Shown here: piece after piece, positions 1-12,479 of the stretch
Layout of the letters: each line of letters begins with the position of its first letter
Position numbering within the stretch: the first letter of the stretch is position 1
Assembly (NCBI RefSeq): GCF_040954645.1
Contig: NC_092811.1
Location: 88,031,199-88,095,198 of the forward strand
DNA from: Diabrotica undecimpunctata
Lineage: Eukaryota > Arthropoda > Insecta > Coleoptera > Chrysomelidae
Direction of reading: 5' to 3'
Length of the DNA stretch: 64,000 nt
Position numbers and translations under genes: made by a program
The notes under the pieces: model-generated
Told to the model about the DNA's origin: nothing
The model's database searches: none
What the model saw: only the letters and a program-made list of their open reading frames with translations

Positions 1-1250
1 GAACAAGAATCCCAAGTCACATTTAAGTCTATTATTATTTTGTCGAAAAGTATCTACCATTCCGTCCAATCTCGGAATTTTCTCTTCTTCCTTTTTCACA
101 TGGGTTCCGACATTAGCCCAATCTTCTTTCCGTATTCGTTCCATTGCAAATTCTAACAAACTTTGAACATTAGAAATTTTATATGTCACGTTTTCCTGAG
201 CTACGTAACGCTTTATTTGAACCCACATTAATTATATCGGGTTTAACTCGCAATGGTAAGAAGGACGTCTCAAAATGGTGATGCCTTTAGCACTAGCCAT
301 TGTATCTACAACATGCTGGCAATATCTGTCACGATGCTGCCTATTGACACATAAGCTCAGCCTTAATGATGCCCTCAGAAAATGGAATTCTTTTTATCGT
401 AACCAACACTTCATGTCTGTTTTTCTGCTGGTCATCGTTGACAGATGTTCTACTAATCAGCTGTCATAAAAAGCGTTGTTCATCACTATTATCGAATTTT
501 ACTCGACTAGTTAAAAAAAAAAGAGATTCTCAAACCATTTGTCAAAGCGTTTGGCGTCCATCCCTTCGTGATAATCCCCCGTTTTTTTGTTTTGGATAAA
601 AAAATCGTCTAAACAGCCATTATCGCTCTCTATATGAGCGACAATCAGTCGTTGCCCTTTAGCCGTTGGTCCACGAAACCCTGTTGATGAAGCGTCAACA
701 AATGCTTAACAATAACTCGTTACAGTATTATCTTGCCAGATCTTAGATACTATGACCAGAATTCACCCACGTTTCATCCAGATAATAAATCTTTTTCTGG
801 GTAGAACAAACCTTTCTAATAAAGTGAAGATATCTTCGCCGCCATGAGACTAAATCTTCTCTTTCTATTAACACAGATTCACGGGATCGGTTGGCATATA
901 TAAATTTTAAATCTTCTTTTATTCTTAGAATAAGATTATTCTCCATCACCTTTGTCCTAACAGATTTAAGGGTTGGTGCTTTATTCTCAAAAAAGAAACG
1001 ATTTTTTTACCACGACAATGTACTTTTGGAGCTTGCACAATCCCAGTCAACTTTTTCACGTACATATTTTACTTGCAAATGTCGACACAGATACTCTCGT
1101 TAAAAATGAACACTGAGCCACAGCTTCCACTGTAAGAAGTGTATTTTTTAAATTTTCATATACTCTACAGACAATCTGCTTTTCTTCTACCGACATAAAC
1201 TTCCGCTTTATTTGTACATTACTTGGACTTGCTACGGCATCCATCTTAAT
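1..1250 (-). pseudogene. degraded IS630/Tc1-mariner-type DDE transposase
   Basis: Read on the minus strand, a start-like segment at 1244-1056 (charged N-terminus with a short DNA-binding-like stretch) is followed at 949-743 by a segment ending in YLDETWVNSGHS, the first catalytic aspartate motif (about 776) of IS630-like transposases common in insect genomes. Further down (about 700-520) another frame reads GPTAKGQRLIVAHIES and then a YHEGMDAKRF-like stretch, as in the middle of these proteins. The frame is broken several times and the window edge cuts the 3' end. I see no terminal inverted repeat. A related N-terminus occurs at 16918 and a more distant one near 50370. It is intronic to the ankyrin gene and antisense to it. 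Confidence 0.6.
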
Positions 1251-1260
1251 GCTATAAAAA

Positions 1261-1957
1261 GAATAAACACAAATTATTTTGCTATTTGTCTGTTGTCCAC
1301 CTACCTCAAAAACTGTCTTAAAATTAATAAATCAAGTCTATTTAATAAATATAAAACCAAGTGACATTCATAGGAAACAGAACACACCATGCCTATACAG
1401 ATATGTTCGATTGATGATGAAGAAACCGAACGAATAAACTATTTTTCCCACTCCCACTCTTTCTCTCTTTCCAAGGACGTAAATATATAGACCACCAAAG
1501 TGTTGATAAGTTTACCTATATTTCAAAGTATTCAACGAACTTGTTTATTGTAATTGTAAATTGTAAATCAATTTTTGTTGAGTTATTTCAACGGAATTTC
1601 TCAATTTTTTTTACTGACTTTAATTGCTAGATATAATTATTTGCACCACCTCAAAAGGTTTTACACAAACTCGAAAGGATTATTTCTTTTGAGTCTTCTC
1701 ACTCTTACATCCTATAATTTCTGTTCTTATAATGTTTCTGCTTATATTTTGTGTTATTTGATTTAACCTGGTTTTATTTACAATTGTTCTGTCGCTCTTC
1801 CAAACATTGAAAATTTTAATAAGGAAAAGGATATTAGTCAAATTACCTAACAAAATCCAATCATATAATTTAGTCGTATTTAATGACCTTTCTCTATATT
1901 AATCCTAACTGCACAGGTATTGTACATATTTCTATATAGTACTTTATGTTTCTACAG
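1261..1957. other. intronic sequence, nothing recognised
   Basis: AT-rich sequence between the transposase remnant and the first visible ankyrin exon. Short ORFs here look random. The last bases (TTTCTACAG, ending 1957) form the polypyrimidine tract and acceptor of the ankyrin exon. Confidence 0.5.
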
Positions 1958-2234
1958 AATGGCTTGGCACCACTCCACATGGCAGCCCAAGGTGACCACG
2001 TGGATGCTGCACGTATTCTTCTTTACCATCGAGCACCAGTAGATGAAGTTACCGTGGATTATCTCACCGCTCTCCACGTGGCAGCCCATTGCGGACACGT
2101 GCGCGTAGCTAAGTTGCTTCTAGATAGACAAGCCGATGCTAATGCGCGTGCGCTTAATGGGTTTACACCATTACATATAGCCTGCAAGAAAAATCGGATA
2201 AAAGTGGTGGAGTTACTATTAAAACATGGAGCAA
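1958..2234 (+). CDS. Ank2: ankyrin exon A (ANK repeats)
   Basis: First of seven in-frame ankyrin exons in the window. It is bounded by TTTCTACAG at 1957 and GTAAGT at 2235. It encodes 92 codons plus one base (leaves phase 1) covering about 2.8 ANK repeats, each with the TPLHxAA helix start and the xx[17 protein letters not shown] second helix. The order [35 protein letters not shown] follows the middle of the 24-repeat array of animal ankyrins closely. Ankyrins link membrane channels and adhesion proteins to spectrin on the inner face of the plasma membrane. The upstream exons are outside the window. The paralogue (Ank versus Ank2) cannot be settled from this part, so the symbol is provisional. 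Confidence 0.95.
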
Positions 2235-2914
2235 GTAAGTTTTTAAAAGCATGTATTATTATTAAAGTTTCTTTAAAGATTATCCCTTAGGTATTATTAT
2301 AACCTTTAAGATAATATCATTAAAGAAGAAGCCTTTATTGTACCTAGTAGATTATACCAACTAATAATAATAGATGATAAAATAGTCGAGTATATCAATA
2401 TTGTTATCTTTGCATTTAAGCAAAATGGGTCTAGTAAGGAGTGTTTCGTGTGTTCTTATGGCGTTTCTAATCTTAATCTGCGATATTTGTATTATATTTC
2501 ATATAGTTTTTTTATAGTTTGTTATCTAAATGTATAGATTTTTAGCTGATTTGCAACGTGTTTTTTACTAATGTTGCAATGATTCATTATTAATGATCGT
2601 GTCTTTGATCAATTTATTTTCAAAATCTGTAAAGCAACGTCACCGACTTATATCGCCTGATGTGTATCTCAAAATGTGCATTAATGTATGATTCAAATAT
2701 TGTCTTAGGCAAAACATGACCTTGTTAGTCGTCCCTTCCGTTTCGAAATATTGTTTGTCAAATTAATAAATTTGACAAAATTGATTATAAAAGTTAAAAT
2801 TTAGTTAAACTTTATGTAAAGTATTTTTAACTTAACTAAGCTATAAAATAGTGTACGTTAAAACTAAAAATACATTGTGATCAGTGGTTTATAGTTTATA
2901 CTTTATAAACCATC
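2235..2914. other. intron start, no gene; small inverted repeat
   Basis: Start of a 22,962-bp ankyrin intron. No coding region recognised. A perfect 11-bp inverted repeat (TTTGTCAAATT, arms 2754-2764 and 2769-2779) is the only structure seen. Confidence 0.5.
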
Positions 2915-4975
2915 AATGAAACTAAAAAAGAAGAAGTAAATTTGATGATTTTATGTGACTTTAACTCCAAGGTAGGGAAAGGAAGAGATGGAGAAGTAGT
3001 AGGAGAACACGGACTGGGAACACGTAATGAAACAGGTGAAAGACTAGTTCAGTTTTGCAAAGATAACGAACTCATTATCAAAAACACGTGGTATAAACTC
3101 CCAAATCGAAGAATATATACATGGAAAGCACTAGAGATGATGGTGGAATTATAATAAGAAACCAAATAGATTACATAATAATAAATCAAAGATTCCGAAA
3201 TGCCATAATATCGGCTAAAGCGTACCCAGAAGCAGATATAACAAGTGACCACAATCTAGTTCTAGCAAATATGAAACTCAAGTTAAAAAAGTTAAAAACA
3301 ACTGCCAAAACATCGAGAATCAATCGGAGAAAACTAAAAGAAACTGATATATACCAACAAATCAAAGAACAAGTGCACAAAGAAGTTCAGGAAGTAGAAA
3401 GGCAAAAGCAATTGACAACAACAGATGAATGGAGGAAACTAGAGGAGATCTTGAGAAATATCACAAAACAAAAACTTCAAGAAGACACATTATCTAAAAA
3501 TAAACAATGGATCACACAAGAGTTTAAAGAACTGATGACGGAAAGAAATACAAACAAGAATAAAAACGAACAACGGTACAAAAAAATTAATAAAATAATC
3601 AAACAGAAAATCAAAGAAGCTAAGGAACTGTGGCTATCGGAAAAGTGTGAAGAAATGGAAAGGTTAGATAAACAACATGACAGTTTCAACATACACCGGA
3701 AAATCAAAGAGACAGCTGGCATATATAAGAAAAAGGGTATCGGAAATATCATGGAAAAAAAAATAACAAGATAATACAACGGAATGTACAGATAAAATAA
3801 ACAGATGGGAAGAATACATACAAGAGCTATTCGAAGATGACGAGAAAATTGAGGTCATTGAACCAAGAGGAAGAAATGGGCCACCAGTCACCAAAGACGA
3901 AATTGAGAAAGCGCTAAAACGTATAAAAAATGAGAAGGCCATGGGACCAGATAAAATACTTACAGAAATCTTAAGAATACTAACAAAAAATGATACCGGG
4001 ACACTAATATAATTATTTAATGACATTTATGATACAGGAGAGATTCCGAAAGAATGGTTAATATCTATATTTATTTCAATGCCCAAGAATCGAAAGCAAT
4101 GAAGTGTGAAGAGCACAGGACAATTAGCTTGATAACCATATTCTAAAAGTGTTTTTACGAGTGATACACGAACCTTTTTAATATGTATTCAGAAGAATTG
4201 TTTAAAGAGGCACTAGAAGACATAAATGAAGGCATATTTATTAACGGAGCACTTCTGAATAATCTTATGCATATAGGCAGATGACACAATACTCCTAGCG
4301 GACAGCAGAGAAGAACTAAAGATCTTGATTGATCGCATTATCCAATACTGCGAAAGGTATGGAATGGCACTGAATACAAATAAAACAAAAACCATAATGG
4401 TAAGCAAGAACAAGATTGAGGAAGACAGTGTTTATGCTAAAGGGAAACTTTTAGGCAGGGTGCACAGATATCAGTACTTAGGTTGCGAACTAAATGAAGA
4501 ATGGGATAGAAGTACGGAAATAACACGGCGTATTGAGATAGCTAGAAGTGCTTTTAATAAGATAAAAGCAATATTATGCAATGGAAAATTGCTCAAAATC
4601 AAAATTGGAACTAGAGTATTGAGATGCTACGTATTCTCTGTCCTGTTGTATGGAGTTGAGACCTGGACAATTGCAGAGGCGACAGAGAAAAAACTCATTA
4701 AGTTTGAAATGTGGTGTTATCGAAAAATGTGGAAAATATCTTCCACACAACACATAACAAATGCGGAAACGCTACGAAGAATGAAAAAAGATAAAGCAAT
4801 ACTCAACACTATAAAGAAAAGAAAATGAACTACTTTGGTCACATACTAAGAAACGAGAAATACGAATTGATGCAGCTGGTCATACAAGGGAAGGTGGAAG
4901 GCAAAAGAGGACCGGGGAGAAGACGCACGTCCTGGCTGAAGAATCTGAGACAATGGAGTGTCAAATTTACACTAA
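2915..4975 (+). mobile_element. RTE-like LINE, internally deleted
   Basis: An apurinic endonuclease C-terminus appears first: CDFNSKVG at about 2955, then the RNQIDYI and SDHNLV motifs within 3121-3774. A lysine-rich linker follows. The RT fingers start near 3900 (KAMGPDKI, then IPKEWL). The catalytic palm is largely missing between about 4090 and 4250, but IDRIIQYCERYG and the thumb/C-terminal region (YQYLGCELNEEW, then YGVETWT) resume at 4325-4828. The usual RTE tail with GKRGPGRRRTSWLKNLR lies at 4825-5010. Frame changes and the missing YADD make it non-functional. Sequence identity to the family ends near 4965, so the 3' terminus is also lost. A close relative of this tail is at 15447-15812. 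Confidence 0.8.
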
Positions 4976-5010
4976 AGTTTTTATTAAAGCAAAATAATTT
5001 TAATGGTTAA

Positions 5011-5748
5011 TAAAAATTTTAAAATGTATGGAGTAGTCTTATAGTAAAGAAATAAGTAAACCTTTTGTTATAAAAACTGGTCAGTATCATTAACTGATAT
5101 ATTCAACAAATATACCTAATGCAGTATTATTATTGAAACTATGAAACTTTTATGTTCAATAATATAAATAAAAATAATGGTCTACGATCGTAGACCGCGT
5201 GACCAACCGTGTCTCAGTTTACCACGTGTTTAACGGAGGGTTCATTTAGCTTTTAAATAAATATACATAATATGTATTATAGCTGTTGTGTTTTAAAGTA
5301 TTTTTCAGTTAGTTATGATTCCAATTATTTTGCGTACTGTTTCGGTATTTTTAATTCAAAATTGATAATTCAATGTATTAATTAGATCATAAGATGATAT
5401 TCTTAATTGATTTTAAGATTTTCTAGTTATTCCTTTATACTATAAATCATCACAAACGATTAGTATAGTATATTAATGTATTTAATTGCAGTAATGGTTT
5501 AATATTAATTAATTTTAGAGGATGTATGATTATTTAAAAGTGTGTATTGAACTCAAATCTTACTATGATGTGGCAACTGCGCAATTTCAGTTGCGTTTTT
5601 AATTTTTCAATCGCTCTGTAGTCTGAACATGTTGATTCAAGCTTTGTAAAATAAGTTGCTGATTATTGTAGACTTTAGATTTCAATGGAGTTCGTAGACC
5701 TTTCCACACTGTAAGATTTTTTGTGCATACTTTTTAGTCTAGTACTTT
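5011..5748. other. intronic sequence, nothing recognised
   Basis: AT-rich, no ORF or repeat I can name. Confidence 0.4.
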
Positions 5749-6160
5749 TATGCTTCTAAGAAAGCCCATCATCCGTTTAGTAGAGATGTTTGTTACCTGG
5801 TCAGGCTCTAAAGCTACGTGATCCAGATACTTAGGGCATTGGCGCACAATTGCCCTGCAGTTGCAGAGAATATGTTTAGCCGTTTTCTCTGCATTTTAGC
5901 AGAATCTACATGTGGCTCTGTCCACTTTGCCGATAATAGACTCCAGTCAAATATATCTTTTATGTTTGTGAACGCGCACAATGTCACTTCTTTTGACCAG
6001 ATGGCCCTGTCGACATATTTAAATAGATAATGCCAAGGCAGTTTATTAATAATAAACACCAACAAAATGAAGTATTTGAAAATAAGCACGCAACCACAAA
6101 TCATACGGCCACTTGTTATAGAAAACGACGTCATCGATTTGTTTTCCTGGGAGCGCTCCT
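5749..6160 (-). pseudogene. C-terminal zinc-finger end of an I/jockey-type LINE ORF2
   Basis: On the minus strand one frame reads CRFC, a short acidic stretch, AKHILCNCRAIVRQC, and then about 45 residues to a stop at 5749. This C-x2-C-xn-H-x4-C arrangement, after an RNase H-like region, is the usual end of ORF2 in I/R1-group LINEs. An in-frame stop follows the first CxxC. The rest of the ORF upstream (above 6160) is not recognisable. Confidence 0.5.
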
Positions 6161-6249
6161 TAACACTGAAAATAATACTACCGCAGAGATAAACTGCAGA
6201 ATTTGCACAGCTAACAGATGATATTGTGGGCTCAATCTTCTTCTTATAT

Positions 6250-7845
6250 CCACAATTATATCGAGAAACACAAAAATAAAACTCTACAAAACAATAATAC
6301 GTTCAGTCCCAATATATGGTTTAGAGACCTGGACTCTAACAAAAAATAATGAAAACATGTTACAATATTTCGAAAGAAAAGTACTAAGGCGAATCTATGG
6401 AGCAGTGAATGACAATGGAGTATGGAGAACACGATACAACTTCGAACTTTATAGAATGTACCAGGAACATGGTAGAGGATGATTACATAAAACTAGTAGT
6501 AAAACTTTTTAATTCAATATATAACATCGGAGTGATTCCCACAGATTGGCTCAAATCCATCTCTGTCGCAATACCTAAAAAACAAAATACGATAAAATGC
6601 TCAGAATATCGAATAATTAGACTAATGAGCCACATTCTTAAAATTTTCCTAAAAATACTTCTCAACAGAATTAGAAGCAAATGCGAAGAAGATCTCGGAG
6701 ATACCCAATTTGGTTTTAGAAATGATAAGGGAACCAGGGAGGTAATGTTTTGCGCTTAACATCCTATTACAAAAATTCCGTGACCAAAAAAAGATGTATT
6801 TGCATGTTTCGTGGACTTCGAAAAGGCTTTCGATAAAGTACAGCATGTAAAATTAATGCAAATACCGAAAAATATCGGAATAGATGACAAGATGTGGATC
6901 ATCGTGACCCACATCCCGATGCAAAGCTTCAATTACACGCAGTCCAAGTTGAGAAAGTTCACAAAATGACATATTTGGGAACTGTGATAACGGACCAACT
7001 AGATCCAGATATAGAAATAAAACGTAAAATAGCAATGACTAAAACTACTTTTATGAAAATGAAGTAATTTCTTTGCAGTAATCGTCTCAGTTTAGAACTA
7101 AGACAAAGAATGGTTAAGTGCTGTTTGGTCCGTTCTTTTGTATATTGCAGAAGTGTGGACGCTAAAAGTATCGATCATGAACAAAATTGAAGCAATTGAA
7201 ATGTGGGTTCATAGACGAATGCTAAAGATACCTTGGACAGCAAGGAAGACTAATGAAGAAGTACTAAGGAGCGTCAACAAAGATAGAGAACTGCTAAAGA
7301 CTGTTAAACATCGAAAAATGTCTTATCTGGGACATATAGTAAGGGGAAGTCGATATAAAATATTACAACTGATTCTTAAAGGCAAAATAGAGGGCCGTAG
7401 AGGTGTAGGAAGAAAACAAGTTTCTTGGTTAAAAAACATTCGTAAATGGACACAGATATCAAACGCAGGACAATTATTCCATATTGCAGAAGATCGAGAA
7501 GCCTTCTCAATGGTGATCGCCAACGTCGGATAATTCTGATATGACACGTGAAGAAGAAGACCAGGAACCTGATATCGTAAAACATATTAAGATAAGACGT
7601 CTGAGGTGGATAGGACACGTAATGCGGATGGAACAAAATGATTCAGCTAAAAAAAGTTCCTTGATAGACCCATTGGTCAGAGAAGAAGAGGAAGACCCAA
7701 AACAAGGTTCCTCGATAACATCCATGAAGACATGAGAAATATGGGAATACGTGCTTGACGGAGAAAGGCGATGGATAGGGACGACTGGAGAAAAATTCTT
7801 GAGGAGGCTAGGACCCAAGCAGGGTTATAAAGCCCGAATGATGAT
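6250..7845 (+). mobile_element. LINE 3' fragment split by a later RTE insertion
   Basis: Two pieces of one C-terminal region flank an inserted RTE: 6265-6468 (YGLETWTLTKNNENML, then FERKVLRRIYG) and 7569-7845 (LRWIGHVMRMEQ, then an RRGRPK-like basic stretch). Joined across the duplicated ACCAGGAAC they run continuously. The tail after the stop is a short ATG/GATG repeat at about 7838-7848. The 5' part is missing. A relative on the minus strand lies at 35080-35440. Confidence 0.7.
6469..7559 (+). mobile_element. 5'-truncated RTE LINE nested in another LINE
   Basis: Bounded by a 9-bp target-site duplication, ACCAGGAAC, at 6460-6468 and 7560-7568. Coding pieces in order are an RT finger region (IPTDWLKSISVAIPKK, 6530-6600), QFGFRND (about 6710), FEKAFDKVQH (about 6820), YLGTVITD (about 6970) and the thumb/tail 7138-7533 (YLGHIVRGSRY, GRRGVGRKQVSWLKNIRKW). 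The YADD region between 6900 and 6960 is deleted. It ends in a GAAGAAGAAGA tail, typical of RTE elements. Not functional. Confidence 0.75.
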
Positions 7846-8137
7846 GCCAATGCAGTGACAAGTATTCACTTCTTATGTAAATGTTTAGTATTTTTTCATG
7901 CTATTGAGAAGAAAGGAAGTTAAGCTGGGCCAATAGGTCTATAAGACTTTAGTTCCTTTGAAGTACATTTGCCAATCTTAGGAATAAAGCAGACTCCCCG
8001 GTAATATATCCATTCGCTGTTGTAGTAGAACTAAAAATATACTATTTTCCTAAGAAGCCCCCTAGTGCTTAAAAAATTAATATCCCATGTAATTCTATTC
8101 TTTGTGAAGATATTTTTTGTATAGTGCTTCAAGCTCA

Positions 8138-8310
8138 TCAAGATGCCTTTGCTTCATCTTCAATAAATCTTGCACCAGAAAAGTGAACGTTTTGATACCC
8201 CGTGATCACCCGTGATAAATTTGTGATTCCTTCGCTGAACTGCGTTTTTCTTTTAGACCTTCTTAACTGGGTATTATATTTTGTTAAACCCTTTTTGTAA
8301 TCTTCATAAT
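8138..8310 (-). pseudogene. LINE ORF2 linker fragment (tentative)
   Basis: Minus-strand residues YKKGLTKYNTQLRRSKRKT resemble the basic linker between endonuclease and RT in R1/jockey-type LINEs. It is short and isolated, and the flanks give no support. Confidence 0.3.
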
Positions 8311-8319
8311 TACCTGTAT

Positions 8320-9240
8320 TGTTGTTTCTGCTGAATTTGCCATTTATGTGTTTAATTCCTACAGTCAATAAAAAAACAAAGTTAATTAACACAAAAATAT
8401 CAATATCTTACCTAAAATTATTATTTGAAAATCAAACATATTTAATTTGGCGTTTATTTATTTTTGCTGTTTATGAAATCATACGAATAGTTTCTATATT
8501 TAGATAATACCGGATGTTATTATTTTTCAATATATTGTTTTGTTTTTATTTTTGTATCTTCGTTAAAATGTTGAGCTTGATATTTATTTATGCAATTATA
8601 ATTTTTAAATGTAATGTGATATTTTTCAAATAAATACTTGCAACACAAATCGATAACTATTTCGATTCTTAAAATTTTATTTCAATACGAAAATAAGTAT
8701 TTTTATGACTTGATGCTATTTTTAGTAGATTGATTGTATTTTATTTTTAATATCAGATGCACGCGCTGAGTAAACAGTTCTGTTATTACTATTTAATTAT
8801 ACTTATCAATGAGTGTAATTAATTTGTGTTGTTTGTGTTCTATTAACAATGATATCAACAAGTGGAAACTAAAATAGACAATAATTAAAAAATTTAGCAT
8901 TTTCAGTTTTTAGGCGTATTTATTTATGTAGGATAGTGGCTAGAAGAGCTCGAATATTGCCGTTGCTGTTGTAATGAGTACTTTTTGGAATAATGACTTC
9001 TACATTTTTATTGAAAATAAACCGCAATACAAATGAAATTATTTCATTGATATTTCCACTTCTAGTTCGAAAATCGTTGTCAAGATGGAAATAAACAAGC
9101 AATCTGTAAGGGCAAAGATTTTTTAAATTTTGGGTGTTTTTTTTTGCCAGAAAAGTCAGTTCTGCTCCATTAACAAAGCCATTTTCACATCCTGCATGTA
9201 GGAGGACAAAATGGGGACCACGAGACTGCAGGAGCTTTTA
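8320..9240. other. intronic sequence, nothing recognised
   Basis: AT-rich, no supported gene. It precedes the left repeat of the piggyBac remnant. Confidence 0.4.
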
Positions 9241-9280
9241 ACCCTGCATTACTGCCCATCAAAAATTGACATATTTTACT

Positions 9281-9320
9281 CCCCGGGGTACAGGTGTACC
9301 CCAAATTTAAAACACGTGTT
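9281..9320 (+). repeat. left flank repeat of piggyBac remnant
   Basis: A 40-bp block containing CCCCGGGG, an 8-bp stem GGGGTACA/TGTACCCC and the palindrome AACACGTGTT. It recurs in the same orientation at 11379-11419 with about seven mismatches. The pair brackets the transposase, but as direct rather than inverted repeats. Confidence 0.6.
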
Positions 9321-9434
9321 TGCAAAAACTCAAATATATTTAGAAAAGTACAAATTTATTGTATACACTGGTTTTACATTATTAAACATAATTATTAATT
9401 ATTAGTTTTAGTTAATGCCATCTGGGCGCACTTT

Positions 9435-11271
9435 TGTCTAATGGTTCAGACATATGTATTTTTTGCACTTCTTGCACGTTATCCTCGATTTTCTGTCTTG
9501 TTTGCGTGTACAAAAAGCACATCTCCCGGAAGAAGTTTGCCTTTGGTCTACATTAGGTACTTCAGGCTCGATATGCAATTTTTTTTCTATAACGGCTCGG
9601 AGTTCTTTTGACAAAATTTGGATTCCGAGCCGTTCTTTCATCAAGGGACTAACTAGGTCGGTACTACAGTTTTTTTAGGAATGACCTTCTGTTCGGTATT
9701 AATTCCTTTTCTCTGGCATCACTATCTTTACATAGAACTATGGAATTAATTACAACGAGGTCTAATAAATTGTAAAAAATTCTTAGAGGCTAGCGTCTTG
9801 ATTTTCGAGCAGTGGTATATCTATGAGCGAGCTGGTCGAATGTGTCATCTCCGATTTTGGTTCGATGATAAAAATCAATTATTTCGGGAAGCACTGTAGA
9901 ATTTGGTTTGTCTCCTTCAGGATGCATGGTGGATAACATGACTACAATTTTTTTCTTAGCTTTTGAAAGGCAATACGAAAGCAGTGTTAAGTTTTTATAA
10001 TAAGCAAACATAGCTGAATTTTGGTTTCTGTTACTTTTTTCGATGAACTTTACTGGGAGTTCAGCTTTATTTTTCTTCATGGTTCCAACTAATGTAACGC
10101 AACGATCATCACTCAGCTTTTTTGCCATTCGGATTGAGGTAAACCAATTATCTGTTGTAAGGTTACGATATGTCCCATGAATTGGTTTTTTTAGACTCAA
10201 CGTGTAGTATTCAGCTACAGGGACACGATATACACTTCGGCATTCAAAAGATAAAAAGTTTTTGCATCACATAATGCTAACATTTTAAATCCGTGTTTAT
10301 CGGATTTTGAGGGTATATACATTTTGAACGGACATCTGCCTCGAAAACTCATAAGCTGTTTATCTAACGTATAGTACTATAAGGCGTATAAAGTTTGCTA
10401 CATTTGGAAATAACTGCTTCAAAAATATCTCGCATTGGCGCAAAACGATCTGTTTTATGACGCTCCTTTCTAGCGTCCCTCCCGTCAAACCTGAGGCAAT
10501 TTGTAAGACATGCAAAGCAAGCTTCACTCATTACAGCGCAAAAAAATGGAATTTCTGTTACTTTGTTAAAAAGTTCTTTCGATGTTACCGAATTCATATT
10601 TAGAACCCCTGCGTACTAATAAAGTCCCCATAATACTTTGATTTCTATTAGATTCGTATCTCTCACATAGGATGGCCTGATTGTTGTATTAGCCACTTCC
10701 TCCTCGTCAACATGTCGATCTCTTGCAAAACGTTCCCGTTGTAATCTAATTTCCTTGTTTGTGAAAGTGATAATATTTTTCCGAATATCATCAGTGAAAA
10801 ACAGGGACCATGCTGAAATTCCACTAGTAACTTGTCGAGCAGCTCCTTTATTTCCAGGTAAATGAATCACTAGATTTCTTTGATTGGTCCGACGTGACTT
10901 TTGTTGACTTATCCGCTTCATTTAAAGCCATTTTTTCCACGTAGTTTGGTAGGCACTTCCTCAATTTGCACATATTCAATGTCGTTTTCGTTATTTGTAG
11001 CTGAGAGAGATTCGCACGGAATTTCATGGCTTGTTAAAACTTCGCAGCCAGTCTGACTTCTTTGCTGCTGCATATCATCATCGTTTGAATCCTCGTCATT
11101 CTCCGGAACATAATCATCATCGGAACCTTCGCCAGGTTTCGATCTATAATTGTCTATTATTAGGTCATCCTCCGAACTATCATTTTGATCGTCGGGCTCA
11201 AAATTTGGGAGCTTCTCTATTATTTTCTCTAGTTCTTTTTGGGTTAATGGTCTGCTAGCCTTATTATCCAT
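9435..11271 (-). pseudogene. piggyBac-family transposase, frame-broken
   Basis: Reading leftwards from 11271: an acidic N-terminal region rich in D/E/S (11271-10918), the start of the DDE domain (10921-10616, IRLQRERFARDRHV), and a segment with CLRFDGRD (10597-10364). A shifted frame then carries LDKQLMSFRGRCPF with the first catalytic Asp (about 10365-10330). Next comes TTDNWFTS with the second Asp (10200-9790), then KIGDDTFDQ and TTARKSRR with the third. Last is a Cys-rich C-terminal domain, CAFCxRKQ, CKKCKKYICLNH (9644-9438). All three catalytic aspartates and the zinc cluster are still readable, but at least three frameshifts or stops separate the pieces, so it is a dead copy. A domesticated gene is unlikely for that reason. 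Confidence 0.85.
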
Positions 11272-11378
11272 GTTTATACTGTAAGAAAAAGCGCATTTAA
11301 AACCCTAACTTCATCAATAAAACAAATTACTTACCCAAATACTATTTTCGGATCGATGTAAAAACATAATGGTAATAC

Positions 11379-11419
11379 TACCCGGGGTACAGCTGAACCC
11401 CAAAATCAACTCACGTGTT
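11379..11419 (+). repeat. right flank repeat of piggyBac remnant
   Basis: Direct repeat of 9281-9320: CCCGGGGTACAG, then a CCCC block and CACGTGTTAA. A TTAA, the piggyBac target, sits at its outer edge (11417-11420). Confidence 0.55.
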
Positions 11420-11639
11420 AAACAACAGCACTTAATAACTCAGCGACTGCAAGATAACAACTGACCTGCTAAAACAAGAAATTACACGAGTGCGCGTTAC
11501 TATCGTGTTGCAAAAAGTAAAAAAATTACAGGACTTTTACAAACATCCTAGTTTATAAGACCAAATAATGTAACTTTTTTTAGTTTTTACCCAAGTATTT
11601 AGTGGCTCAAATCATGTACATCTAGTAAGTAGTAACCAC

Positions 11640-12475
11640 ATTTTGTATTAACCTTGGTCAATTAAACATATTATTCAAACTCTTTTAACCAAAGGAATCA
11701 ATGTACATTTTCTCTGGATTAAAGCACATGCAGGATTTGAACATAATGAACTTATTAGCCAAAGAAAGCATTTTAACCGATACTGGTATTCTACATAAAG
11801 TAACGCTTTCTGACAGTATTGTTTCTTGCAAATCAACATTGCTTCGAGAGTGGAGCTACCAGTGGAAGGAATACTCTTTTGTGAACCAAAATAGATACTC
11901 GATAATTCAGCCAGATATTCCCAAATTTCCTTGGTATAAGTCTTTTAGAGCTTCCAGGAGGCACATAACCTCCATTATTAGAATACGTTTCGGACACGCA
12001 TGTAATCCAAAGCACTTATTTAAAATAAAGGTTTTGGATGATGACAAATGTCAGCATTGTGGAGAGGAAAGTGATTTAGATCATATATTTTTTGGTTGTT
12101 CTAAAAACAGAGTCTACTCATCCAAACTTATAAATGATTTATTAAAATATAAAATAGCAGCTCCTTGGAATATACTATATTTATTATCACTTGGCTCTGT
12201 AGATATTTACAACTCTTTAATTAAATTTTTAAAAGACAGCAAATTATCGTTATAATTCTCTAAAAATTATTTAGTTAATCTTGTTACCTTTGTTTTAAAC
12301 CATTTGTATAACTTCCTCCTCTCCGTGACCTAGTGTTGTTATGTCTTATATAAATAAATGCCTTGATAGGTCTAGAAGACTAGGTAGAAGAGTGTGTCCC
12401 TGTTCTCCTAATATCGATGTAATCTTTTATTTTGATAGGGCATTTAGGTAAAGTCCTTTTGTTTTGTGTAGATTA
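11640..12475 (+). pseudogene. I-type LINE ORF2 end: RNase H remnant plus CCHC zinc finger
   Basis: FLWIKAHAGFEHNEL (about 11710-11755, shifted frame) is the end of a LINE RNase H domain. The ORF at 11701-12255 continues with a basic region and CQHCGEESDLDHIFFGC, the C-terminal C-x2-C-x7-H-x4-C finger of these elements, and stops at 12253. About 220 bp of 3' untranslated sequence follow. Everything 5' of the RNase H end is missing. Confidence 0.65.
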
Positions 12476-12479
12476 ATAA

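Noticed and set aside
9435..11271. piggyBac transposase as a domesticated host gene
   Set aside because: Several stops and frameshifts separate the domains, with no intron signals to bridge them.
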